Source: Bdellovibrio sp. NC01 (GTDB lineage Bacteria; Bdellovibrionota; Bdellovibrionia; Bdellovibrionales; Bdellovibrionaceae). Taken from it: 64,000 nt of DNA. Position numbers and translations under genes: made by a program. Under the pieces are notes generated by a model. It made no database searches and had not been told where the DNA came from. It saw only the letters and a list, made by a program, of their open reading frames with translations. This document shows, in pieces, positions 1-8,210 of this stretch. Every line of letters starts with the position of its first letter. The first letter of the stretch is position 1. The stretch lies in contig NZ_CP030034.1 of assembly GCF_006874625.1 (NCBI RefSeq), positions 2,232,001-2,296,000 on the forward strand, read 5' to 3'.

Positions 1-2
1 AC

Positions 3-296
3 GGACAAGACGCCATTCCTCTTCTTGTGAATAAGCAATTTGATTTGGTTGTTTTGGACTGGCAAATGCCACAAATGGGCGGCCGCGATACTTTACTTTT
101 GATGGACCGTCTTTTGACTGAAAAGAAAGTTCATAAGGTACGCAAACCAATTCCTGTGGTGATCTACACAGGTCACAGCGAAGAAGAATTGGATTTGCCG
201 CTTGTACGCAACTTCTCTTACTTGGGCTTCATCAATAAGCGCCAAGCCTTCAGTTCAATGATGCGATCTTTTAATTTTATTTTGCGTTCTATCTAG
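3..296 (+). CDS. Response regulator receiver domain, C-terminal part (5' end outside window)
   Basis: The frame is open to the left window edge, so the N-terminus is missing. The visible 97 or so residues are the C-terminal part of a CheY-like receiver domain. FDLVVLDWQMPQMGG holds the phospho-acceptor Asp, VVIYTGHS holds the conserved Thr, and FINKR holds the conserved Lys of the active site. The protein stops shortly after the last receiver helix (RSFNFILRSI), so no output domain follows. It may be a stand-alone CheY-like protein or the C-terminal receiver of a hybrid kinase; the window cannot tell. The GTG at 27 is internal to the domain and not a credible start. Confidence 0.85.
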   Translation, partial: GQDAIPLLVNKQFDLVVLDWQMPQMGGRDTLLLMDRLLTEKKVHKVRKPIPVVIYTGHSEEELDLPLVRNFSYLGFINKRQAFSSMMRSFNFILRSI

Positions 297-319
297 GCAA
301 CTAGGAACGCTAAGTTTGA

Positions 320-346
320 GGGGCCCTTGCTTCACGCAGGGGCCTC
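320..346. terminator. Strong hairpin between convergent genes
   Basis: GGGGCCCTTGC (320-330), loop TTCAC, then GCAGGGGCCTC (336-346) forms an 11-bp GC-rich stem with two G-T wobbles. It lies between the receiver gene (+) and the aldo/keto reductase (-), which converge here. Neither side has a proper T-run, so intrinsic termination is plausible but not certain. Confidence 0.45.
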
Positions 347-370
347 CAACGCCAACTTCGTTCTTTCGTA

Positions 371-1201
371 TTAGAACGCCGCTGTCTCGGGATTAGGACC
401 AATACGACCCTCCGCTGAATCCATCTTCGCAATCTTTTCCATGTCGCTGTTATCAAGCGTAAAACCAAACACATCAAAATTTTCTTTAATGCGTGAAGGT
501 GTTACTGATTTTGGAATCACAATCAAACCTGATTGCAAATGCCAACGCAAAATAATCTGCGCTACAGATTTTCCATGTTTCGCCGCGATTTCTGATAGAG
601 TCGCATCTTGCAAGATTTTACCTTGGCCAAGTGGACTCCACGATTCTGTGGCGATGCCTTTTTCTGCGTGGAACTTGCGAAGTTCTTTTTGTTGGAAATT
701 CGGATGAAGTTCGATTTGATTTACTGCTGGTACTTCGCCCGTTTCTGCAATGATCTTTTTTAAGTTATCGATCGTGAAATTTGAAACACCGATCGTCTTA
801 ACACGACCTTCCTTACGAAGTTGAATAAGCGCTTTCCATGTATCCACGAACAGACCACGATGTGGCGATGGCCAATGGATCAAATACATGTCCAAGTAAT
901 CAAGCTTTAGCTTTTTCATGCTTTGTTCAAACGCGCTTAACGTCGAATCGTAACCTTGATTTTCATTCCATAGTTTTGTTGTGATGAAAAGCTCTTCGCG
1001 CTTCACTGAAGAGTTTTGAATCGCGCGTCCTAAGCCGTCTTCGTTGCGATAAATCGCTGCACCATCGATAGAGCGATAGCCGACTTTAATTGCTTCAAGC
1101 ACAGCCGTTTCCGCTTCCGCATCTGGAACTTGCCACAAACCGAAGCCAAGTTGTGGAATTGTTTTACCGTCGTTGAGTTTAAGAGAAGGAACATTCGACA
1201 T
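371..1201 (-). CDS. Aldo/keto reductase
   Basis: A 276-residue NAD(P)H-dependent carbonyl reductase of the aldo/keto reductase superfamily, closest in look to the 2,5-diketo-D-gluconate reductase group. The catalytic tetrad is visible as D46, Y51 (RSIDGAAIY), K76 (FITTKLW) and H109 (YLIHWPSP). The C-terminal IPKSVTPSRIKEN segment is the usual cofactor-phosphate-binding motif. I chose the ATG at 1201 because an AGAGGTG ribosome site lies just upstream; a longer in-frame start at 1225 adds eight residues with no support. It is a cytoplasmic single gene; substrate unknown. Confidence 0.92.
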   Translation of the reverse strand: MSNVPSLKLNDGKTIPQLGFGLWQVPDAEAETAVLEAIKVGYRSIDGAAIYRNEDGLGRAIQNSSVKREELFITTKLWNENQGYDSTLSAFEQSMKKLKLDYLDMYLIHWPSPHRGLFVDTWKALIQLRKEGRVKTIGVSNFTIDNLKKIIAETGEVPAVNQIELHPNFQQKELRKFHAEKGIATESWSPLGQGKILQDATLSEIAAKHGKSVAQIILRWHLQSGLIVIPKSVTPSRIKENFDVFGFTLDNSDMEKIAKMDSAEGRIGPNPETAAF

Positions 1202-1354
1202 AAGACACCTCTTATTTTGTAACAAACATAAGCACCATTTAGCTCTTCTGTTCGATTTCGGTCAAGTTTGCATTCTGTGAGATCCCAAGATGACGCGCAT
1301 TTCACGAATGTTAAAATGACAAGCAATGTATAAAATTTATTTTAGTGGATAACT

Positions 1355-1383
1355 TTGATCTTCAGAATCTGAATTGTTATCTT
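1355..1383 (+). promoter_or_regulatory. Candidate sigma-70-like promoter with dyad in the spacer
   Basis: TTGATC (1355-1360), a 17-base spacer and TATCTT (1378-1383) lie about 90 bases before the CNNM/CBS gene. The spacer begins with the inverted repeat TTCAGAATCTGAA (1361-1373), which could be an operator. Consensus match is moderate, and the box set of this organism is unknown. Confidence 0.3.
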
Positions 1384-1471
1384 AACTGCATATGGACCCT
1401 GACCCCAATTTAAATCTCGTAAGCCTTTCTTTAATTAACACCCAAAATAAAATCGCACGCGAGGAGCTTGT

Positions 1472-2509
1472 ATGATGACGGAGCTTCTGGTTGTTGCCGT
1501 ATGTTTATTTTTAAATATGCTTTTATCAGGTGCCGAGATGGCCTTCGTCACAGTTCGCAAACTGCAACTGAAAAACATCTCTGCCAAAGATAAACGCGCT
1601 AAACTTTTACTGCAGTTAAAAGAAAATCCTGAACGCACCCTGAGCGTGATCCAAATTGGTATCACACTTGTCGGCGCTATTGCGGCAGCTGTTGGTGGTG
1701 CCGGTGCTGAAGAAGCGCTGACTCCCCACCTGGTACAAACTTTTGCCTTGAAAGAACAAACAGCAGAAGCCATTTCCATCGCCTTGGTTGTTTTGCCGTT
1801 GTCTTATTTAAGCGTCGTTGTCGGTGAACTTGTTCCAAAAACATTGGCGTTAAGAAATTCTTTATTTATTTCCCTGTGGGCGGCACGCTGGCTTTATTGG
1901 GGCGAAAAGATTTTATCGCCGGCCGTATGGTTGCTGGAAAAATCAACGCATATCATTCTTAAAATTTTTAGTCTGACTGAAAAAACCGAAACCGCTACGG
2001 ATCAAGATTTAGAAATTGAAGATCTACCACATCAAACGAAGCAATACGTAATGAATATCGTTAGCGCCGATAAAACATTGGCGCGCGAAGTGATGGTTCC
2101 ATGGAAAGACGTCGTGTACTTGCGTAAAGGTGATTCCATCGAAGACGTGGAAACAATCATCGTGAATTCGGGGCACACACGTGTGCCCGTCGTTGAAGAT
2201 GGTAACGTCATTGGCCTTATCAACAGCAAAGAATTTTTCGTCGCCCGCAAATACAAAGAAGAAGATCCCGACTGGTCCAGCCTGATTCGCCCATGCTTAA
2301 AGTTTAAATCCTTTGAGCCACTGTTTCGTATTCTGATCAAAATGCAGGAAGAAAACTCCCACATGGCCGTGATCTATGATCGCGCCACAGTGGCCGGATT
2401 AGTGACAATGGAAAACATCTTCGAAGAAATCATCGGCGACATCTACGACGAAGACGATGATGGGTATGTAAAAAAACTTCTGGCAAGCCGCGCTCGCCGC
2501 CGCCCATAA
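1472..2509 (+). CDS. CNNM-domain (DUF21) / CBS-pair membrane protein, hemolysin C/CorC-like
   Basis: A 345-residue inner-membrane protein. The N-terminal half is a CNNM/DUF21 transmembrane domain: hydrophobic start (LLVVAVCLFLNMLLSGAEMA), the ISALVVLPLSYLSV-like helix region, and the family signature GELVPKTLALRN. The second half is a cytosolic CBS pair (AREVMVPWKDVVYL onward, with HTRVPVVEDGNVIGLI and HMAVIYDRATVAGLVTMEN). A C-terminal CorC transporter-associated domain is absent; the protein ends soon after the second CBS. The family is linked to magnesium/cobalt efflux or resistance. GAGGAG precedes the ATG. It ends in a strong shared terminator. Confidence 0.9.
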   Translation: MMTELLVVAVCLFLNMLLSGAEMAFVTVRKLQLKNISAKDKRAKLLLQLKENPERTLSVIQIGITLVGAIAAAVGGAGAEEALTPHLVQTFALKEQTAEAISIALVVLPLSYLSVVVGELVPKTLALRNSLFISLWAARWLYWGEKILSPAVWLLEKSTHIILKIFSLTEKTETATDQDLEIEDLPHQTKQYVMNIVSADKTLAREVMVPWKDVVYLRKGDSIEDVETIIVNSGHTRVPVVEDGNVIGLINSKEFFVARKYKEEDPDWSSLIRPCLKFKSFEPLFRILIKMQEENSHMAVIYDRATVAGLVTMENIFEEIIGDIYDEDDDGYVKKLLASRARRRP

Positions 2510-2516
2510 TAAAAAA

Positions 2517-2541
2517 CCCCGGTTCATCACCGGGGTTTTTT
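2517..2541. terminator. Bidirectional intrinsic terminator
   Basis: CCCCGGT-TCATC-ACCGGGG followed by TTTTTT, and preceded by AAAAAA on the same strand, so it works in both directions. It serves the convergent CNNM/CBS and fadE genes. Confidence 0.93.
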
Positions 2542-2549
2542 ATTTGTTC

Positions 2550-5003
2550 TTAAAGAACTTTGTTTGCGTGATATTGTTCTTCGTTGAAGTCGTCTACCAA
2601 GATCGCGTCGTAGCGAACGGCGTCTGCTTCTTGAAGAAGTTTAAATTCTTCTTCAGTGATAACATTCTTGCTGCGAGCTTCGTCGAACAATTGGTTTGCT
2701 TTCTTCTTCGGAAGAGTGCCCGCGTGAACTGCTTTTCTGATTTTCTTTTCAGCAGCTTCTGCTTTCAAAGATACAGAGAATGCATAATCCAAACGACCTA
2801 CTGCTTGATCGCGTTCTTTTGGAAGATAGATACCTTCAGTCAAACGATCACGGATACCGCCTTCTTTCATCATTGCTGATGCGATAGCGTGTGTCCAACC
2901 GTCAGAAGCTTGCGAACCGATTGAGTTGATACGAGACCAAGCACCCAACCAGCCTTTGAAGAACCAACGAAGACCAGGGATCTTCAAGTTATCAAAGATA
3001 CCATCGAAACCTTTTTGAATCTCAGCCATGCACACTTTCAAGTTGTAGTGTGCGAAAGCCAGATCTTCTTCACGACGACCTTCAGCTTCAAAACGGCGAA
3101 GGATCGCAGTTGCGATGTACATATGAGCCAAGATGTCTGCGAAGCGACCCGTGATTTTCTCTTTCATTTTCAAAGAGCCACCAAGAACGCCCATTGCAAC
3201 GTCAGCAAGCAATGCGAAAGTTGCTGAAGTCCAAGACATACGACGGAAGTAAACTTTCATTTGCGGATGGCAATCTGGAGTTGATGCCAAGTAACCGCGA
3301 GAGCATGACAACAAGATCGCACGGCACGTATTACGTACGATGTGACCAATGTGGCCGAAGAATGCTCTGTCGAATGCTCTTAAGTCATTAGCTTCATAAG
3401 CTTTAACTTCAGAGTACGCGAATGGATGGGCACGAAGCGCACCTTGACCGAAGATGATCAATGTACGAGTCATGATGTTCGCACCTTCAACCGTGATACC
3501 GATTGGAGTTGCGATATAGATTTCAGCCAAAACGTTACGAGGGCCCAAAGAGATACCCGCACCGCCCATGATGTCCATCGCATCAACGATCACTTTACGA
3601 CCCATTTCAGTCGCATAGTATTTTTGCATCGCTGTGATAACGCCTGGTTTGATACCTTTATCAAGTGCACCCAAGCAGTATCTTCTCATCGCCTCAAGAG
3701 CGTAAGCAGAAGCACCGATGCGCGCTAGAGGTTCTTCAACACCTTCGAACTTACCGATAGAAACACCGAATTGACGGCGAACTACAGAGTGAGCTGATGT
3801 TACACGTGCAGCCAATTTAGTACCGCCCGTTGCTTGCGCAGGCAAAGAGATACCACGGCCTGCAGCCAAACATTCCATCAACATCATCCAGCCTTTACCA
3901 GCGTTAGCGATACCACCAACGATAGCCTCTTCAGCATCAACGACAACGTCTTTACCTTGAGTCGGACAGTTATAGAATGGAGTATTCAATGGATCATGAC
4001 GACGACCCAAAACAACACCCGGAGTGTTCGATGGAATCAACGCACAAGTAATACCTAGATCTTCACCTTTACCCAACAAATTTTCTGGGTCACGAAGACG
4101 GAACGCAAGACCGATCACAGAAGAGATCGCAGCCAAAGTGATCCAACGTTTGTTCCAGTTCAAACGGATTTTGATTTTACCGTCTGTATCTTTGAACAAC
4201 ACACCTGTTGAAGTGATCGCACCAGCATCAGAACCCGCAGTTGGCTCTGTCAAACCGAAGCAAGGGATTTCCTTACCGTCAGCCAAACGAGGCAACCAGT
4301 GTTTTTTCTGAGCGTCAGTACCGTAGTGAGCAAGAAGCTCTGCAGGACCCAAAGAGTTTGGAACCATCACTTGAATCGCTACTGCCAATGAACGAGAAGA
4401 GATTTTCATGATCACTTCAGAATGGCAAAGCGCAGAGAAACCAAGACCGCCGTACTCTTTCGGTACGATCATACCCAAGAATTTTTCTTTCTTGATGTAG
4501 TCCCAGATCGCTGGAGGAATTTCTTTTGTTTTATAGATTTCCCAGTGGTCGATCATTTTACAAAGATTTTCAACCGGGCCTTGCATGAACGCTTTTTCTT
4601 CCGCAGTCAAATCTGGGTAAGGTTCGTTCATCAAGTTTTGGAAATTTGGTTTACCAGAGAAAAGATCTTTCTCTACCCACACAACACCCGCATCAAGAGC
4701 GGCTTTTTCTGTGTCAGAGATTTTTGGCAAGAATTCGAATTTTTTGAAAATCGCGAACACGCCTGAAGTCACCAACGCTTGACGGATTGGTGGAATATTG
4801 AAGATCACAGCGACAACCGCAAATACAATCCACAACCACATCGGAGCTGCGAAGCCCGCCATGATAGCCGCGATTGCGATCGTCCACACGATCAAAGGAC
4901 TTCCAAAGAAGCCGACGAACAACAAGAGCACCACAGAGCCCAAAACCCAAGCCCATGTGCAGCTCTCTAAGAAATACCCGTATAACGAGTTGATAGAGTC
5001 CAC
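2550..5003 (-). CDS. fadE: Acyl-CoA dehydrogenase, FadE type
   Basis: An 817-residue membrane-associated acyl-CoA dehydrogenase (E. coli FadE is 814), catalysing the first oxidation of fatty-acid beta-oxidation. Two hydrophobic segments lie within the first 65 residues, followed by the acyl-CoA dehydrogenase N, middle (CFGLTEPTAGSDAG) and C domains. TVEGANIMTRTL carries the expected catalytic Glu region. The last 250 or so residues are the DUF1974-type extension typical of FadE. I chose GTG at 5003 because AAGGAG sits six bases upstream; an in-frame TTG at 5033 would place that ribosome site inside the gene. It is monocistronic and fits use of prey lipids. Confidence 0.94.
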   Translation of the reverse strand: MDSINSLYGYFLESCTWAWVLGSVVLLLFVGFFGSPLIVWTIAIAAIMAGFAAPMWLWIVFAVVAVIFNIPPIRQALVTSGVFAIFKKFEFLPKISDTEKAALDAGVVWVEKDLFSGKPNFQNLMNEPYPDLTAEEKAFMQGPVENLCKMIDHWEIYKTKEIPPAIWDYIKKEKFLGMIVPKEYGGLGFSALCHSEVIMKISSRSLAVAIQVMVPNSLGPAELLAHYGTDAQKKHWLPRLADGKEIPCFGLTEPTAGSDAGAITSTGVLFKDTDGKIKIRLNWNKRWITLAAISSVIGLAFRLRDPENLLGKGEDLGITCALIPSNTPGVVLGRRHDPLNTPFYNCPTQGKDVVVDAEEAIVGGIANAGKGWMMLMECLAAGRGISLPAQATGGTKLAARVTSAHSVVRRQFGVSIGKFEGVEEPLARIGASAYALEAMRRYCLGALDKGIKPGVITAMQKYYATEMGRKVIVDAMDIMGGAGISLGPRNVLAEIYIATPIGITVEGANIMTRTLIIFGQGALRAHPFAYSEVKAYEANDLRAFDRAFFGHIGHIVRNTCRAILLSCSRGYLASTPDCHPQMKVYFRRMSWTSATFALLADVAMGVLGGSLKMKEKITGRFADILAHMYIATAILRRFEAEGRREEDLAFAHYNLKVCMAEIQKGFDGIFDNLKIPGLRWFFKGWLGAWSRINSIGSQASDGWTHAIASAMMKEGGIRDRLTEGIYLPKERDQAVGRLDYAFSVSLKAEAAEKKIRKAVHAGTLPKKKANQLFDEARSKNVITEEEFKLLQEADAVRYDAILVDDFNEEQYHANKVL

Positions 5004-5250
5004 GATGTTTCTCCTTATTATTGCTAACCACAATAATTACACCGCTTAATATGAGCATGCGCAAGCAGGCTTTTTTCAGAAGCCTAGGAAATTCGGTACC
5101 TTAAGGAGCTTATACAAATTTGAATTTATGAGGATTGCTTGGGTCTAAACTCCGCTCAAACAGGTCGTTGGAGGAGCTTTTCAGAATGAGAAATTGAGTT
5201 GGAATTCTAGTTTTGACCGGAAGTCCGCTACTGGTGCGGGAAATAAAAAA

Positions 5251-5268
5251 AGCCCTCCGAAGAGGGCT
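5251..5268 (-). terminator. Intrinsic terminator of the small Pro/Ala/Thr-rich gene
   Basis: On the minus strand AGCCCTC-TTCG-GAGGGCT is followed by a run of seven T, a textbook terminator about 40 bases after the stop codon of the gene at 5310-5531. The 250 bases between here and the fadE start hold no other gene I can see, only a short CCGC/GCGG hairpin near 5227-5240. Confidence 0.9.
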
Positions 5269-5309
5269 TTCATCAAGCAACTAAGGTGCTTTACGCTTGT
5301 GGCGTAAAA

Positions 5310-5531
5310 TTACTTAGTTTCGCCAGCAGGTGCTGCTGGAGTTGCTGCAGGAGCTGCTTCAGTTGGAGCTGGAGCTGCTGTACCTTCAGCTGGAGTAGCT
5401 GCTGGAGTTTCAGTAGCTGCTGGAGTTGCTTCAGTAGCTGCTGGAGTAGTTTCAGCTGGTTGGTTTTTAGAGCATGTGAAACCAGTTGTGAAAGAAAGTG
5501 CTAGCAAAGCTGCGATTACGATAGCTTTCAT
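5310..5531 (-). CDS. Small secreted Pro/Ala/Thr-rich protein
   Basis: A 73-residue protein with an N-terminal signal sequence (MKAIVIAALLALSFTTGF), then TCSKNQPAET and a low-complexity tail made of near-repeats of TPAATE, TPAAT and PAPTEAAPA. The Cys at residue 20 suggests a lipoprotein, but the preceding GFT is a poor lipobox, so a plain cleaved signal is equally possible. The tail resembles a flexible, periplasm-spanning or surface spacer. A GAAGGGA ribosome site precedes the ATG and a strong terminator follows, so it is a monocistronic, probably well-expressed gene. Function unknown. Confidence 0.78.
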   Translation of the reverse strand: MKAIVIAALLALSFTTGFTCSKNQPAETTPAATEATPAATETPAATPAEGTAAPAPTEAAPAATPAAPAGETK

Positions 5532-5660
5532 TGTTGTTGTCCCTTCGTATAATTAATTGCGCACTCAGAGTAATTCCGAACGCACATTTTTGTTTTAATC
5601 TCGACTAATGGCTAAGTTACACAAATTTTTGCACTCTTAGCAAACGAAATTTTAAAAAAT

Positions 5661-6473
5661 TTATTTCTGGCAATGGCCGCACCAGAAGGTATTTCGACCA
5701 CCCATCACTTTCGATCGAATGTGTGTACCGCAGACAACACATGGTTCTCCCGCTCGGTCATACACTTTGAAGCGATCTTGGAAGTATCCACTATCACCCG
5801 AAGCATGTTCGAAATCGCTGATCGAAGATCCACCCGCTTTGATGGATTCTGAAAGCACATTTTGAATCTCACGCACCAGGATTTTCGCTCTGTCCAGAGA
5901 GAGTTTTGAGGCTGGAAGTGACGGCTTAATTCCTGCCGCAAACAACGCTTCGCTAGCGTAAATGTTGCCGACACCAACGACCACTTTTTGATCCATGATC
6001 GCCACTTTGATCGCAATATTTTTCTTACACAGACTTTCCCATAAACTTTCGCCGGTAAAGTCTTTCGAAAGCGGCTCGGGTCCCAGATTTTTAAGGCTTG
6101 GATGCGTCGCAGGATCGGTCACGAAATCAAACACGCCGAAACGTCGCGGATCACGATACGCCAACCGTAGACCGTTAGAAAAATGAAGGTAGATATGGTC
6201 ATGAGACCGCTCATCTCCTTTTGGCGCCACCCTCCACGTTCCGGTCATTCCCAGATGTGAAAGCATCGCCCCTTTCGGCGTCCACAACAGCAAGTACTTC
6301 GCTCGACGCTGCACAGAAGTGATCTTCTCGCCAACCAAGGTGCTTAATTTTTTAGCAGGAATAGGACTGCGAATATCTTTGCGTTTGAGTTCGATTTTTT
6401 CTAAACGCGGATGATCTTCAAGGATTTCTGCAAGACCGCGTTTCACGATTTCGACTTCTGGTAACTCGGGCAT
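5661..6473 (-). CDS. mutM: Formamidopyrimidine-DNA glycosylase
   Basis: A 270-residue Fpg/MutM base-excision repair enzyme that removes 8-oxoguanine and nicks the abasic site. The N-terminus MPELPEVE gives the catalytic Pro2 and Glu3 after Met removal. The central VVVGVGNIYASEALF is the helix-two-turn-helix region, and the C-terminal zinc finger is intact (CVVCGTHI ... FWCGHCQK). Length matches E. coli MutM (269). CGGAGG lies six bases before the ATG. It appears monocistronic. Confidence 0.97.
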   Translation of the reverse strand: MPELPEVEIVKRGLAEILEDHPRLEKIELKRKDIRSPIPAKKLSTLVGEKITSVQRRAKYLLLWTPKGAMLSHLGMTGTWRVAPKGDERSHDHIYLHFSNGLRLAYRDPRRFGVFDFVTDPATHPSLKNLGPEPLSKDFTGESLWESLCKKNIAIKVAIMDQKVVVGVGNIYASEALFAAGIKPSLPASKLSLDRAKILVREIQNVLSESIKAGGSSISDFEHASGDSGYFQDRFKVYDRAGEPCVVCGTHIRSKVMGGRNTFWCGHCQK

Positions 6474-6657
6474 GTTGGCCTCCGGTAGGTACCGTCTATC
6501 ATTGGATTTGGGGTTTGCAAAATTAATTTAACGAACCTCGCAATGGCCATGGTTTTTATCGCTCCGCAAATCTAATCTTCATTGCCTTTTAATGAGACAC
6601 ATTAGACATAAACAAATTACTTTTAAGTAAACAAAAGTTTGTTCCGATCTAACGAAT

Positions 6658-8145
6658 ATGACCAAATTACTTTCTAAAAAACTTCTGGCTACTCTACTGT
6701 TCTGCTGCGCAATCCCTCTCTTGGGGGCATTGGCCGCTATTGGAATGCAGAGTTACAATTCGAGCAAATTTACATCAACACTGGAAGATCTATTCAAAAA
6801 CTCCCAAATAGAATCATACAAATTAACACTAACCTACCTATGCCCGCGACTTTATGATTTAAATCAAGACCAATTCAGACAAGCGGTAAAAGAAAGCTGC
6901 GATATAGATTCAGAGCTTAGAGATTTTGAAACTCTTTGTTTTGCAACTACAGGCTTTACACTTTTCTCACTAATTATTTTCAGTTTACTGGGATGGGTCA
7001 CAAAAACAAATCGATTTATACATCTTATCATGTTCCGAATTGGCGTTTTCGCCTGCATTGGACTCGTTTGTCTATCAGTAATCACGAATGCCATTGTGTT
7101 GGTACTCGGTTCATATTTTATTCCTGCCTATTTCTGGTCGAGATATTTTCCAAAACTGACAGGACTACTTGCGATTGGTGCAGCCTGGATCGTTTTTAAA
7201 ATATGTAGGGACCTATTCAGAATTCTCTCAAAGCCAAGCATAACCACGATAGGCAAACGACTATTCCCATCCGATCATCCTAAACTTTGGGAAGCTGTGC
7301 GCGCTCTCTCACATCAAGCGCAAACCACGGCACCGGACAATATCATTATCGGTCTTGAACCCAACTTTTTCGTTACAGAAGCTGACGTTCAAACACTCGA
7401 TGGAAAATGTAAAGGTCGAACACTATTTATTTCTTCGTCAATCATGAAACTGCTTTCAGTGGAAGAGTTTAAATCTATCCTTGCTCATGAATTCGGACAT
7501 TTTAGAGGATTAGATACAAAGTTCTCCTTACACTATAATCCGGTATTTAATAGACTAAATCGAACTCAGGAATCACTTTCATCTGAGAATAAAAGCTATC
7601 TTAAGTATGGTAGCCTGAGCGCAATGCCTGCGCTATTCATTGTCGATTATTTCGCTACATGCTTTAGGGCTTCCCATGCATTTCATAATAGGCAGCGTGA
7701 AGAGGCCGCAGACGAACTAGCAATTCAACTGACAAGTGCAAAAGTTTTTTCGTCGGCTCTCTTGAAAGCAACAGCAGCTGACGAAATTTACGCAATTGTA
7801 AATGAACGAATTAAGTCACTCGCTAATGAAGAAAAAGTTTTATCAAATATTCCAGATGCTATGCTCAGAGGTATAGTCGCGATTGAAAATAAAGAAATAC
7901 TAGCCATGATTGATGAAAAAGCGACGCCTCATCCATTTGATTCACACCCCGCAACACTGACGAGGGTAAGTCGAGCTGGCTTAGATTTGAACGTTATCAG
8001 TTTTAAAGATATCCAGCCGTCCGCTTCGTGCTACCTCGAGAATAGCCAGGAAATTGAAGAATTCTTAACTCACATTCGATATCTAGAACTAGGGCGACAA
8101 GGGTTGATTGATTACGATAAAATCTTTGGCAAACAGTCCGCGTAA
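6658..8145 (+). CDS. M48-family membrane metalloprotease
   Basis: A 495-residue integral membrane protein with a zinc-peptidase domain. Hydrophobic segments lie near residues 10-28, 95-115 and 120-185. The HEFGH motif is at 277-281 and the third zinc ligand is probably E348 in the REEAADELA segment, the usual M48 arrangement seen in HtpX. Unlike HtpX, the catalytic part comes after a long membrane region. Codons such as AGA, ATA and CTA are commoner than in neighbours and the gene looks A+T-rich, which suggests acquisition. No clear ribosome site precedes the ATG. It probably cleaves membrane or periplasmic proteins; substrate unknown. Confidence 0.85.
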   Translation: MTKLLSKKLLATLLFCCAIPLLGALAAIGMQSYNSSKFTSTLEDLFKNSQIESYKLTLTYLCPRLYDLNQDQFRQAVKESCDIDSELRDFETLCFATTGFTLFSLIIFSLLGWVTKTNRFIHLIMFRIGVFACIGLVCLSVITNAIVLVLGSYFIPAYFWSRYFPKLTGLLAIGAAWIVFKICRDLFRILSKPSITTIGKRLFPSDHPKLWEAVRALSHQAQTTAPDNIIIGLEPNFFVTEADVQTLDGKCKGRTLFISSSIMKLLSVEEFKSILAHEFGHFRGLDTKFSLHYNPVFNRLNRTQESLSSENKSYLKYGSLSAMPALFIVDYFATCFRASHAFHNRQREEAADELAIQLTSAKVFSSALLKATAADEIYAIVNERIKSLANEEKVLSNIPDAMLRGIVAIENKEILAMIDEKATPHPFDSHPATLTRVSRAGLDLNVISFKDIQPSASCYLENSQEIEEFLTHIRYLELGRQGLIDYDKIFGKQSA

Positions 8146-8210
8146 AGAGATCGCGTATTCTGTTTAAAATGTTTCAATTTATCAAAGATTTTATTCACAA
8201 TAATCCCTAA

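Noticed and set aside
5286-5504. Cys/Ser/Trp-rich open frame on the + strand
   Set aside because: Antisense shadow of the Ala/Pro/Thr repeats of the small secreted protein gene.
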